DNA of 64,000 bases from Pegea sp. RAD2-039 (lineage: Eukaryota > Chordata > Thaliacea > Salpida > Salpidae): NCBI GenBank assembly GCA_034620365.1, contig JAQGEQ010000345.1, positions 248,001 to 312,000 on the forward strand, read 5' to 3'. The position numbers and the translations under genes are program-made. Positions 24,722 through 37,547 of the stretch are shown one piece after another. Every line of letters starts with the position of its first letter. The stretch's first letter is position 1. The notes under the pieces were generated by a model. That model searched no databases. It was not told the DNA's origin and saw nothing but the letters and a program-made list of their open reading frames with translations.

Positions 24722-27700
24722 TCAGTTTGATTTCTTTGAATAATTATCTTCAAATACCGATAAAAAGACTTTTGTAAAAACTTGGTTGAGATTAGCTTTT
24801 GTTTCAATCAAACTTTTTAAAAAGGATTTTCTACTAAAAATTTCTTTCATATTTATTTGAATTCTACAAAAAATAAATAATAAAAAATCATAAAATGAAA
24901 TTTATTAAATTCTTACTTTGATTTTAAACCATTTAAATTCGATTGAGGTAAAATGTCATTCCAAACTATTTCTATTTCATTTTGAAAAAATATTTTGTTG
25001 ATGAGTTTTAGGATAATTTTTTCATCAATATTTATTTGAAATAAATTATTGATGATGTAATAAAATGTCACTTCAATAGTTTCAAAAGGAGGTTGGATAA
25101 TTGCTTCTAAAAAGATCAAATTATTAAATAAAAAAAACATAATTATCAAATAGTAACTGCTACAGAAATTTATTATAATTTTTTAGGGTTAAAACTAAAG
25201 TTGAAATTATCAAGTATTTTTATGTATTTTATGATTTAGTATTTTAGACTTTTATTAGGAAATTCTTTTTTGTAGTTTTAAACTTTCTATTTTTGAATAC
25301 AATTGATTGATTCCAAAATCAAACAATTTCGAAACCATCTCACTTCTTAATATCATTTTCAGATAATTTTTTAGAGATTACTGATTGGTTTGTTGAGAAG
25401 TTTTTCAATTGAAGATGTAGAAATGGATCAACTATTATCATCTCAAATTATATTTACAAAATGTTCAAATCAGTTTTCAAAGATGAAGTTACAGAGATAG
25501 CTGATAAAATTATAAATTTATAAATAATAAAAATAAGATTATATTTAAAACAAAATAATTTAAAAGATAAATTTAATCATCTAAAAACCAAATTTATCAT
25601 CAACCTTTTTCTACTCTTTCACAAGTTGGACTACACAACTCTAAAGTAGATACATCGAGAAGTGAAGTGATGACGTCACCGCCAACACTCCAGGACCTCT
25701 TTGGTTGATCTGGAAACCAATCTAAGATCATCCGATGAAGTTGATCATGAGCAAATATCCTTCTTAATCTGTTAGAAGAGTTTAAAGACTTTTGTGGATC
25801 GATAGAAGATGAGGATCACTTTTGAAGAGGAGTAGCTGAGAGGAAACTGAAAATCAGGGATTTGGGATCGATATGATCCCTGACTTCATCAGCAACTGAG
25901 ATCAGTGATGTAGGAGGAAAACAGAGGAAGATGACGTCACACTGTTTAACTACTCGTTGGTTGTCATAGAAACATTCGATGTTTGCATCTTTTAGAGAAG
26001 CTATAAAAAGAAGAAGAGTAAAAATCAGATTCATTTAAAGTGATCTTCAGCTGTTGAAATCTGAGTTTCAAACCAACCATCTTAACTGCCTCATTAAACC
26101 ACAAAAAAGGTATTTAGGGGACTTTAAAAACTCCCCGGTAAATAACAGCGAGTCAAAGGTGCTGAGGAGTCTTGGAACCGCGCACAGCAAAGGATTTTGA
26201 TGTTGGGACTTATTAGAATTACTTCTTTCAATGGTTCTCACTCAAAAAAGTTTAAAGTAAAAACCTCTTAAAATTAAAACTTAATTATCAAAATGCATAA
26301 AATTGTATTTGAAAATAGTAGAATGAATCTAGAAGACATTGTTGATCTTATACTAGATGAGAGATCTGTTCTAAAAGATCACAATAAAGAAGCTAGTAGC
26401 ACAAGTAATAGTTACTTTTCAAACATATCAGTTAGCTGAAAGACATGGAATTCTTAAACTTAAAGTAAAATTAGAATTTCTTATTTATAATGTGTCTTGG
26501 CTGCTTCAGCAGAGAACGGCCATGGATTTATGCCAGGGCAGAAATTATGGAGATTCAGTTGTTGCCCATGCAGCAGGATTCCACTCTCCACGCCAGCCAG
26601 GTTATGCAGCGGAACAGAAGGACTGATACAGCTGCACCTAGCTGGCGTTGCAGGAGCTGCCAGAACAACACTAAGTACAGTGACAAGCTGTCTATGGGGC
26701 TTCAACTCCAGTTTTGAATCTCATTAAGGTGTAGTCTTTACCCTGACTCAAAGGAGCCTTCTACCTGGGCTTTTTATGGAACTTTCCTTGTCGTAAATAG
26801 GTGTCCACCACTAGTAGGCAGGAGTGGTATACATCCGTTATACATCACATATGGACTTATTATTCATAATACAATAATAAGTAAATATTTTCAAAATCTA
26901 CAATTTAAAAATATGGATTCTAAATTTGATGAGGAAACGAACAAAAGATTTTTAAATATTGATTGATTTACAAGAAAGCTTAAAAAAAAGTTAAACAAAC
27001 CAAGTTGTGAAGGCTGACGAGTTGAAACTAATAATTCATCAGGTCTAACATCAGCAAAGTACAATAAAGATGAAACAAGATGTTGCCCCAGTCTACCACA
27101 TCCAATCAAACCAACTTTGATTGGATTCCTACTTTTATATTTATTATTTAAAGGTAATGAATTTTGAATGATTTGTTCTTCAGCTGCTAATTGTCTAAAA
27201 TTAATAAATAGAAATTAGAGAAATCAACATAATATACTTCATTGTAAAAGTAACACTTTAAATTTATAAAATTATAAATAAATTCTTATTGTTCACCTGG
27301 GATGTAAAATTCGATAATAGTAACTTGAATATTATAAGAACTTTATAAAAGTTTATTTATAACTTGACATAAACTTAAATAATAATTACAAACTTCAATA
27401 TGTTAGTAAATTATATTTATTAACAAATATTTCTACAATTACAACAAAAGTATTTCTTTATTTATTCTTCTATAAGTAAAAACATATATCTGAAAAAGTA
27501 GTTTTAATTGTAATTAACTGATAAAGATTTGTTTGATTATTTGTGAAAAAGTCATCAAATAAAAATAAAGTTTTTGAAAGAAATGATTGAATTAACGCTA
27601 CTTAGATTGTAATGATGAAATTATTCCAGAAACAAACAAAGTTTAAATAATACTCAATAAAAAGTAAAACTTTCTATGTAAGACTGTAGAAGTTTATATT

Positions 27701-27938
27701 TTAAACATCAAAAGACATATCACCTGAATTTGTTGATCAGATGAACAAGAAAGGTTGCATGTGAACATGAAACTACAGTCATAGCATGAGATCTTTTTCT
27801 AATATCTGAATATGGATAATCATACTCATCTAAGCCATTTTCAAAATCAAAAGATGATAAGTCATTTGTTAGATCATTAAAATTTGAATAATTGGAGATT
27901 TTTTGAGCAGCAAGTTTGTTTTGGAGACTCATATTCAA
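24722..27938 (-). CDS. NOXRED1: NOXRED1 homologue, NADP-dependent oxidoreductase-domain protein
   Basis: Six exons on minus (27938-27724, 27194-27001, 26000-25820, 25768-25605, 25106-24917, 24863-24722) join in frame to 361 aa, against 359 aa in human NOXRED1. Exon 2 carries the Rossmann start VGLIGCGRLGQHL and STRQPSQLG. Exon 3 continues with CDVIFLCFPP and the LIFSFLSATPLQK strand, as in pyrroline-5-carboxylate-reductase-like enzymes. Exons 5-6 form the helical C-terminal domain. The family is a metazoan relative of P5C reductase with no settled substrate. Intron 2 (about 1 kb) contains a GC-rich island near 26480-26840. Two TGACGTCA sites fall in exons 3 and 4. The last exon is the least certain. 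Confidence 0.82.
26480..26840. repeat. GC-rich insertion in NOXRED1 intron 2
   Basis: About 360 bp of balanced composition interrupts otherwise AT-rich intron sequence, with abrupt edges. Overlapping open frames exist on both strands at 26481-26727, but none resembles a known protein. Insertion of a repeat element is the simplest explanation. It does not obviously match the island at 7930-8300 or that at 32450-32620. Confidence 0.35.
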
Positions 27939-29197
27939 AAAAGTTTATAAAAAAATTACAAAAATCAGAAATGTGAACAGTTTGCTGCAACCACTATAAA
28001 AAAATACAAACTTTTTAACAATATTGTTGTTATTGTTACAATATTGATAACAAATTTAGTAAAAGACTATCAAATTGTAACTATTAAGTTAATTAGCAAT
28101 AAAATAAAAAGGTTTTCTTTTTTTATAAATTTTTCAGATAAATTATTTTTTGTTAATCTACAAATTTATTTGCTTTTGGTTATAACTACAAAACTAGATA
28201 GCAACAGAAAATAACCGACGCTGAAACTGTCGGTGATATCTTAAACTTTAAATTCAAATTATTTTAATTGAGCATTTTACGAAATAATATGGGTTTTTAA
28301 TAAATTTTATAATATATTATTTTATTTAACGCGTTAAATATTTAATAAGATTAAAAAAATACAACAGTCAGAAGACCTAAAACTTTCTGAAAAAAGAACC
28401 CAGTGTATTCTGAAACTGGAAACTGCTTAAGTCATATGATTTAAATATTGTAAATATGTAAAATATAACTAAAAGAAAAGCAGTAAATCTGCTTCAATGT
28501 ATTTTGTTTAAAAATTGTTTCTATTATAGCATAAGCTTGATTTATACGTTACTGCATATCTACAAGTAATTTTTACGAATTTTGAAAATTGAAAAGTTAT
28601 TTTTATACCAGGTTACTTTTGATTTCCTCTAGAATAATATTGCAACCAAATAGATAAAATCAATTACAGTATAAATATTTCACTAAAAGTAAGCTCTTCA
28701 TAACTCTTAGTTAAAACTAATCCTAACAAAAACTGCTTCAAATATTATATTTAATGAAATTATCGTTTTTCTAGATAATATTATTGTAATACACAAATTT
28801 ATTGCAGCTCCAAGCAAAACTAGAAAGTGAATTTTTTAGCTATAAAAATATGCATTGACACGTTACATTCTAAAAAGTTGAAGTCTGACTAATAAAAAAA
28901 ATTATACATCAAAAAGTTGAATTCATTTAATTCTTGACATTAAATAAACAAACAAAAAGAGAATTGTATAGTAAAATAGGTTTATTTCTATGCGAAAACT
29001 CACAGTAAATCGACATAAGGACTAAGCAGAGTTTACAGTCGAATATTAAAAGCAGTTAAGAAGATTAAACATTTTATTTTTTATTTTTTGAAGAAAGTTC
29101 AGTCTCTTGTACAAACTGAAAAAAATACTTCATCTGTTAAGAGAATGTTCACTGCAACAACAAAATAATTTCTTAGTTTAGAAAATATAATCAAGTT
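27939..29197. other. Intergenic region upstream of NOXRED1-like gene
   Basis: AT-rich; no gene seen. It should contain the promoter of NOXRED1 and the 3' UTR of the 515-aa gene, both on minus. Confidence 0.5.
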
Positions 29198-31887
29198 TTA
29201 AGCAACTAAATACATTTTAATGCTTGGATGAGAAGCTGTTGATGAAGTAGACGACTCAGATGAGTTCCGCCCCGCTCGAAGTTGCTTTTTAGTAGTCGGC
29301 AAGGCTGCAACTCGACTATAAATTTAAAAATTAAATAGAATTTGCAAAATAAGTGTAAATGAAATTTGCTTAAAAGTCTTACTTGTAATTAGTCTGCGAA
29401 GTTGAAGCAATATTATGACCAAAAGGTTGATAAGGGACAGAATAATTAATATTTGGCATCAACCTTGGATTGTACTTATGGTTAGTAGGTGACCAAACGT
29501 TGCCAGCATATGGATAATATGGTGGATAAGGAAAAAACCCGTTCAAATTTCCTGCTAAAAGTGGCTGAATTCTTAAAAATACTTTTTAAAAAAAGAAACA
29601 AACAAAAATCGATATTCTAGAAATCAAATTATTTTTAAAAAATGTGAAATTACCATTTTGTAAGCCTTGAGCTTGACCTGGAAATGGTCGAATAGAAGAG
29701 ACAGTGGAAGTTAAAGGTCTTGTATAGATATCAGGTGAATTATAAATTGCACATTGTAAAGCAGATGCATCAGATTTGATAAGGGTCTGTTCATTTCTGA
29801 TGCTAGGTCTCGAGCTTGTAATAGAGATGTTAGCAGGTGAAGGTTTTGTTTTAACTTTTCTTGTTGTTTTAAAACTAGTTGTTGATGGAGAACTTTTATT
29901 TGTGTCATACACATTGGTTGGAGTGAAATTTGATACAACATTTGATGGAAGAAGATTTGGTGTTACTGTAAGAATTGTAGAAATGAAAATCTTTATAAAA
30001 TGAGATTCACTTACTTTTATTATTGATTGAAATTTGAGAAAATTTGACTTCGTTGTTGTCAATTTGTGGATCACTAGAAAACATAAATCAAGCTTTAGTT
30101 GTATATATCAACAAAAATGGTTTGATTTTCATAAACTTACTTTTTTGAAGCGTCTAAATTGTTGTTTAAATTTTGTTTTGTCAAATCTATTACTTCAATT
30201 TTATCACTTTTCGGGATCTTCTTTTCTTCTTTTGGAATTTCTGTGCTTGTTGAAGATCGAAGAGCTTTTAAAGAAGATATTTCAAGATTTAAAAAAATTG
30301 TTGCTAAATATTATATAAAGAAAATAAAATATTTTTAACATTATTTATTTTCAAAGAAAATAGAAAACTTTATTTACCTTTATTACCAGTTATTTCATTA
30401 AAACATTCTTGTTTCATAGATTTACTTGCCAATCGAAACAATTCCAACAAAGTTTGAATATTTGCAGTTTCTATACGTCCATTACCCCTAAAAAAGTTTC
30501 CATTTTAATTGCACATCAAAAAACACATTAATCAATCTTCTTAAAACTAAATTTTCAACTAACTTATCCTTTTTATTTGTATTATCTTTAGATGAAGAAC
30601 CAAGTTTAGCTTCCTTGCAATTTCCATCTAAAGAAAGTTACAAATGAAGCTAAATAGAAAACGAGTTCTTAATTTATTAAGTTTAAACTCTTAAAATATG
30701 CTCTTTAACAAATCAATACTCAGTAAATAACGAAAAGTAAAACTTTTTTAATTACTCAAAAGCTTAACCATTGCTGATAACATTTCAGGCTTTTCCTTCA
30801 GTTTTTTTCTTTTTAAACATTTCTTAGGTTTCTTTTTAATAGTTTTTTTTGAAATCTTTTTAAAAGTTTTCACATTTTCTGTCTTCTTGGTATTTTCATC
30901 GGATTCGAGCTCATCGTAAAACTAAGATTTAAAGTAAAAAAGTTTTTGAAACTCTCAAAAAAATAAACTAAACATGAACAGTTTCTCAAAAGTTTTTTAA
31001 ACCATTTTATACTTACTATGAACTTTCTACGCTTTTTCTTCAAGCACTTTTTTGGACTAATTGAGGTTGATATATTTTTTGGTTTAAATATTTCCTCATC
31101 TGATGAAGTTTTATTTTCAACAGAAGATTTGCTTTTCTAATAAAAAAATGTTTAAATAATTGAGAGTTTAAAAAACAGTTTAGACAAAACTTTTACTTTC
31201 AAAGAAATCGCTTCTGGAACATAATCTGAGTCACATTTATCTAGAGAGAAGCCCTTATACTTTGAAATTCTTTCTATAAAAAGCAAAAAAAAAACATTCT
31301 AAAGTTATTTTACAGTTCAATAACTGTTCTACATTAACCCACCATACAATAGGTTGTTACTATTGTTATGATGTACTTTAAATTTAGTCAGATTTCATTG
31401 AAAACTTTACTCACTTATAGCTCTTAACCCATTCATACTTCTTTGCAGCTTTATTAACTCATTTCTACAAGATTTGCACCACATTGAGCCTTTGCAGGCT
31501 TTTTTCTTGCAAATGCTAGAATCATCTATTTTGACATTTTTAGAAATAGATTTTTTCATCATTTCAGTATTCTTTCTACTATTCAAAGAACAACTGTAAG
31601 TTCTCTAATTATATGATATTCATAGATAGAAATAACTAGAATGTTAATACAAAGCTTTTAACTAGAGAGGTTATTAAAAGATTGAATGCTTATTTGAAAT
31701 TGCAAGTTGCAAGATCAAATGTTTAAACTAGATTTTTGTCTACATTTTACATTTGATGAGTTTTTAATCACAAAATAACAGATTTAAAACAACAAACAAG
31801 TTATGAAATTCATAAAAAATTTGTATAAGCAGCAACTTACTCAGGTTTTACTGAACTTTTATAAAGCTCATTTTCTTCAAGCTCCAT
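29198..31887 (-). CDS. 515-aa basic protein with cysteine cluster, unknown function
   Basis: I do not recognise this gene. Twelve exons on minus keep frame at every join: 31887-31841, 31593-31415, 31273-31197, 31136-31017, 30921-30756, 30627-30564, 30487-30378, 30264-30141, 30073-30015, 29965-29654, 29554-29383, 29315-29198. Exon 2 encodes CKKKACKGSMWCKSC, a four-cysteine set that may bind zinc, followed by a helix (ELIKLQRSMNGLRAI). The middle is lysine-rich with two near-repeats (KKCLKKKRRK and KKCLKRKKLK). Exon 7 has a predicted helix (IQTLLELFRLASKSM). The C-terminal third is Ser/Thr/Pro-rich, then PYPPYYPYAG and a serine-rich tail. A nuclear protein is plausible but unproven. Confidence 0.72.
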
Positions 31888-32889
31888 GCTTTAAAATTGT
31901 GTGGTCACAGCAACACTGTAAGCTATATGTTTAAATAAATCAGAACAAAAATGGCAAAAGCTTTCAGTTGTATGAAACTAACCTAAATTGATCAAGCAGA
32001 TCTGTTGTAAAAACTTGAATTATTGTTTGACAGTCACTAAGGTGACTATAAGCATAGTGATGTCATAATGATACGAAACTAATAATTAAAAACATATTTT
32101 TCAAACCTAATTTCTAATTTAATGAGCTTTAAATAATAATTTTTGATTGTTTAATTATTCTAATATAATATCTAACATTATACCACATTCTAAAAATGTT
32201 ATACTTTATTGAATATTTCTAGTAATAAATTATTTTACTCACATTACCTTTAAGAATAATCTCAAATGTTTTTTATTCTTTAACTATCAAAACATATCAA
32301 ATATCTCTGAGTCTTTGAATATACAAGTTTGTTAGCTACAATTTTCAACCGCTAGATGCTGCTATATACAAAAAATCTTATAAGTAGAATCATAACTGTG
32401 GCTTCTAAAAGTTATTTTCTACAAATATCGCTAAAGGATCATTTTTGTTGTAAGATTGATAATATACAGAGCCCCCAATGTCTTACTGTCCACCATCTCA
32501 AACCTCCCAGCAGTTGGATTACAGACCACAACGCCAGGTGAAAAATAAGATGAGTCCAGTTTTATCGGATGGGCTGCGACCTGATATTATCCAATATGTG
32601 TAGGACATGATCTGGCTTATCTATTTAAAGACAACAAGGAAATTTTGGAGAAGTTTTATTTTATAAAAGTTTTCGAAGGAACTGAATATACGAAATAGTT
32701 CTCGAAAATTAAAAAATGTTTTTTAAAAAATTAGTTAAAGTTATAAAAAAATCGTCAAATACTTAACCAATAGTTAAAAAATCACAGTTTTGAAATATGA
32801 TTTGTGGTAATATATAATCTTATAAACATTAAACAGTATACACATATAAGAAAAATATTAAATATTGTTTTGAATATTTTCACAAAAAG
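31888..32889. other. Intergenic region with GC-richer patch
   Basis: This lies between the 515-aa gene and the protease gene, both on minus. A GC-richer patch at about 32450-32620 interrupts AT-rich DNA and may be a repeat remnant. The 61-aa frame at 32356-32541 crosses this patch and is not supported as a gene. Confidence 0.45.
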
Positions 32890-35800
32890 TCATTCATAAA
32901 AGTTAAAGCAAAATCTTGTAAACATAAAGAAGAAGAAATAAGTTTGTGTCCAGCTTGAATAGTTGTCTGTAATAATCCTGGTTTAGTTAAAAGTTTAAAT
33001 CTACTTTAAACTTCTCACTTACTTGAATTAGATGAAGACTTCTTAATCGGGTCTTTTGCTGATCAAACAAAACTCAGTAAATATAAAAAGTAGATAATAA
33101 AGTCTATGTTATTTTTTGTACTGCTTACTTTATTCAAATCTAGAGAAATTTACTTACTTTGCCAAATTATACGAAATGGAGTTTCTGGTTTTATTTTGTT
33201 TTCATCAAATCTCAGATAAACTTCATTTGCTGATGCAGTATAGTTGAAACTATAAGCTCCACACAAATCGACAGAAACTATTCTGGCCTTTAACCGAAAA
33301 TTAATTAGAAAAAAAGCTTGGTTTCAATTTCAAAAAACTATTAAACAAAATTAACAAAAAATATTTTATATTTATCTAAAAACTTTAAAAAACTATTTAC
33401 TAAAATTGATAAAAAAAGGAATCATTTATTGCTATCCAAATTGATTTTATGAACAAACTTACCACATGAGAAGTTTCAAATATTTTGAATATGTTACAAT
33501 AGTCTTCTGTTTGCTGAGAGGTGTCACTGTTAGTTTTAAAAACTTCTAAACTAACAACCTAAAAGTAACAAAACTTAATTGAAAAGTAAATAAGTTAATA
33601 TTGTTTTGATAATTTTACCAAATAAACTAATGGGAAAACCAACTATGAAACTTTCAAACCTTTCCAGATTGAACTTTGATTTGCTTTAAGCAAGTGTTTT
33701 TTTCGTCAAATGTTCGAATATTCGAAGAAAAGAACTCTCCCGATGTTTCAAGAAAAGAGGTTTTTGTAGAACAGATATCAACTAAAGAAAAAAGAGAAAA
33801 ATTCGATAAAAAAATGCAACAAATAAAAGAGACTTTTTTGTGAATTCTACAAATTTGTAAAAAACTTACCATCATGAAATTGACTAATTTGTGTTTCTGT
33901 TTTTTTTCACAATTTGTATCACATGAAAAATAATATTTGCAGTTTTGAATTATTAAATAAACTTTTTTAAATTTATAAATTGAAGGAAAATACTGAGTGA
34001 AAAATTGCTCAGATATCTTAAAGACTTTTCTTGGTACAAATAAGTTACAAATATTTACAATTTATCAAAGAAAAACTGAAAAACCTTTAACAATCCATCT
34101 GTGCATCTGACTGACTTTCGTATAAACTCCTGGATATCTTTTATCCGCGCATCCAATCCCAAAAGAAGTGATCCCGACTTGCATCCAAGTTGACTCCGAA
34201 AAAAGACATACTAAGGGGCCTCCAGAGTCACCCTGGAAATATTTTTGAGTTTCAAAACAAAAATTAAAAATTATCAACTCACCGTACAAGCATCGATACC
34301 TCCGTTAACTACATCACCAGCACATAGGTGTGCATCTTCTTTGATATAGAAAGATGAATAACTTCTTCTACAAGTGTTGTAGTCGATTAGAGGAACATAA
34401 ACTTGCTGAAGAGTGGATGGACTTTGACCTTTATCGGCTACATCAAAAATTGTTTTGAATCAAATATTTAAAAGATAACTTTATTTCAAAATTATATCAG
34501 ACAATTTTCGGACCTAATCTTCCCCATCCAGTAGCAACACAAGATGTCCCGGGAGCAAACTCAGTGTTGAGAGATGATAGACAAATCGGTTGGACGTGAT
34601 CATTGAATGTTATCTCATCAACCTTTATAAGTGCGACATCATATATAGGAGCTCCTAATCTATAGACCAATTTTGATGTAAAAAATGTTGGAACGCGTTT
34701 TAGTTTGTTTTTAGGAGGAATGAATTTTACAGAAGATAAGTTTTAAAGAAATATTTTAGATTTCATTTTTCTTGTAGTATCATTAAAGAAATTTATTTCT
34801 TAAAGTTGTAGCCTTAAAATCGATCCTGTGGTGCTAACTGGGTGAAGTTTTCATGTAGAATGATCTTGTTCACAGCCACAAGTCTTGTATGTTTGCTTAG
34901 TTGGGTTTTATCATGTAGTCCGACATAAACATTCACCTCACTTGTGTTTCTAATCACAAAAATAAAAGATTAAAATAAACTACTAAATAAGATCTATATT
35001 CAAATTATAAGTCTATAAAAGTGGCTTGTTGTAAGTTTAATGTGACTCCAAAAAACTTGGATTAGTATAAAAAAGTATCTACTTCAACTAGATCTGATAC
35101 TTTGAGGTCTTTTTTAAACATCATAAATAGTTGATCCTCTCAAAAAGATCTTATATATTTCATTTTTTATTTTAATGAATTGTGAACATCTTTAATATAA
35201 AAAAATCATTTATTCAAAAGTTTGAAATTTCAAACTAGACAAACTGTTTTCTAATTTACATAAATTTAAGATCTTGGCTTAAACATTGGAAGCAAATTTA
35301 TTTCAGAAAGTTTCAGCTCTCATTTAAGACTTTCTCGTGGATTGATAACTAATATTTATTCATCTTAGACTAACATCAGCCTCAAACCAGACAACTAACC
35401 CCTTTTTATCTAAGCAATGAGCAGCAGTTAGTATCCACCGAGAAGAGATGATACTCCCTCCACAAGATGTCTTTCTATTTATCACCAAAAATACTTGCCA
35501 AGGCCACGAGCCTCTAGTTGCCTCTTCCCCTCCAACAATTCTACTTGTCTGTTTGAAAAATCACTTTTTAGGTTTTCTGCTGTTTTGTTGGGAACTTTTT
35601 TTGTCAAAATGACAACTTTTTAGTTTATGAAAAAAATTATGGAGAACTTACGATAGTGAACTTAGGAGAGATCTGAATCTTTCCACATTGATCTTTAGAG
35701 AAGGATTTCCGAGCTGTAAAAGATAAAAAGTGATGAATAAATTAGTTCTCATATTTCGATACAAAGTTAGTTAAAAATGATTTCAGTTTTCCTGAGAAGA

Positions 35801-37547
35801 AGTTTTAATAAAAATATGAAAGAATCTGAAATTAAATAATGGATAAGAATTAAAAAAGTTGAAGAACTTGTTCATCTTACTACATTCAACTTCATCGCTG
35901 TCATCAGGACACTCTTTAGTATTGTTACAACGGACCTCTTGTGGCAGGCAAGTCCCATCCCAGCACAGAAACTGATCCTCTCCACAAGATTCTATTTTAT
36001 TTAATAATAAGTCTTCTTTTCAAAATTATTTCACTCTAATAGGAATTTGATTGAAAAAAGTCATTTGTGATTTCAAATCTTTCAAAGTTAAATAAACTTC
36101 AACTTCAATCAATCGTAATAACAATGATCATTCATCTCATGAAAGACACTTCGTCATGCAAGTGATGAGTAATCTGACTTACTTGGTTGATTAGAGTTTT
36201 GTAATTTGAAAACCATTGAAGATAACCTATCGAAAGCTGAAACAACAAATAAATCATCAAATATTACAATGTTTGTTTACTTTAGTGATTAAATGATAAG
36301 ATGTTCAAGGTTTTCACTTAATATATTTAGATTATTATTTTATGGAAGGTAATTATGATTTACAACGAAATAATTACAGTTTAGTTCAGCTTCTCGCTTC
36401 TTACAGAACTCTTTTCTTGATTTCACATAACAACCATATTTACAACGATTTTCATTCTTAAAATATAAAAATTATTTTTAGATTACTTCCTAATTCATCA
36501 TATTCATTTAACTCTAACCTTGCAAGCGATTGGAGGAAGTATTAAAGAGATGTCTATATCCGAATCCGAACAGTTCTACAGATAAAGATTCTCAAGTTTA
36601 AATAAATTCAGTTTAAAAAAGAAGAAAGTACGTTTTGTAGCGGTTTTGTATAAAAAATCACTCGTTTGGGTTTCATTCAAAACGTAAATTTTGTGAACGG
36701 GGAGATGGTTGAAAGGTCCTAGGTATTAGGATTGATACAAATAGAAACACTATAAATGCGATTCATAAATTTTGAAATAAAATATTTTCCTTTCTTTTTA
36801 CTATTACAAAATTTTTATTGAGTTTTTTTCAACTGGAATCAGATTAGTTTGATACAAATTAAGTTCCAACTATCAATAACTCTTGATACCAACCTTATAT
36901 GAATCATTACAGGAACCAGTATGCACTGAAACTTGACAATGAACCATTTTCGGTGTATCTGTCTCTAGTAATCCACTATCAAAACTAAATCTAGCTTCAT
37001 TATCATCTCCACCATCTTCAAAATAAGTAAGAGGTCCAAAGATCTTGTTCGATTTTGTTGAAGACTCGTTTAATAATAGAAAGTCATTTTGTGGGTCAGT
37101 TTTTGTTGTTGTTAACTTGCATTGATTGATCTGTAAAAAATTTTGTTGATATTGAAATAAGTTTCTTTTTTACCTGTGATGAAAATGTAAACAAATATTT
37201 GAGTTTTTTATGAATGAAAGCAACAAACTTTGATGTTGTGATTTACGAGTTGTGTAGATATCTGAACAAAAACTCTTTCATGCAAATGATAAACGGTGTT
37301 ACTAATCTTCAAAGTTTTATTGTAACTTTCATCATGCAAGGAAATCTTCAAACTCTCATCCGGATTCAATAAACTAGAAAAAATATCAACATTAAAACTA
37401 AACTATTACTAAACAAAATAAAAATCAATACTTCCTACAAACATTTTTTTTTCTAACTATAAATTACCTTTTTATTTCTATAGTTTTTATTGAATTTGTA
37501 AAGTGACTAAAACTAAATATAAACAAAATCAAAAAATTCATCGACAT
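32890..37547 (-). CDS. Secreted ZP-C/LDLa/trypsin/CUB serine protease
   Basis: A 19-exon model on minus keeps frame and gives 667 aa. Order: signal peptide ([11 protein letters not shown]); a ZP-C-like module ([11 protein letters not shown], then [12 protein letters not shown]); a cysteine-rich link ([18 protein letters not shown]); an LDLa domain ([10 protein letters not shown] to [10 protein letters not shown]); and a chymotrypsin-fold peptidase. The peptidase starts at [16 protein letters not shown] and has catalytic His (LTAAHC), Asp (YDVALIKV) and Ser (GDSGGP). Asp six residues before the Ser (IDACTGDSGG) predicts trypsin-like cleavage after Lys/Arg. A CUB domain follows (from [14 protein letters not shown] to [10 protein letters not shown]), then a short hydrophobic tail. 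Peptidase exons are 35548-35400, 34949-34839, 34659-34514, 34437-34283 and 34232-34085. The join between peptidase and CUB (34085 to a 27-nt exon at 33896-33870) has a weak acceptor and is the least certain step. Confidence 0.83.

Noticed and set aside
24529-24807. 92-aa minus-strand frame
   Set aside because: Another frame over the same DNA continues NOXRED1 with correct splice phase and brings the protein to the family's length.
26481-26727. Overlapping frames on both strands in the GC-rich island
   Set aside because: Two-strand openness follows from composition. No family motif is present, and the island lies in an intron of NOXRED1.
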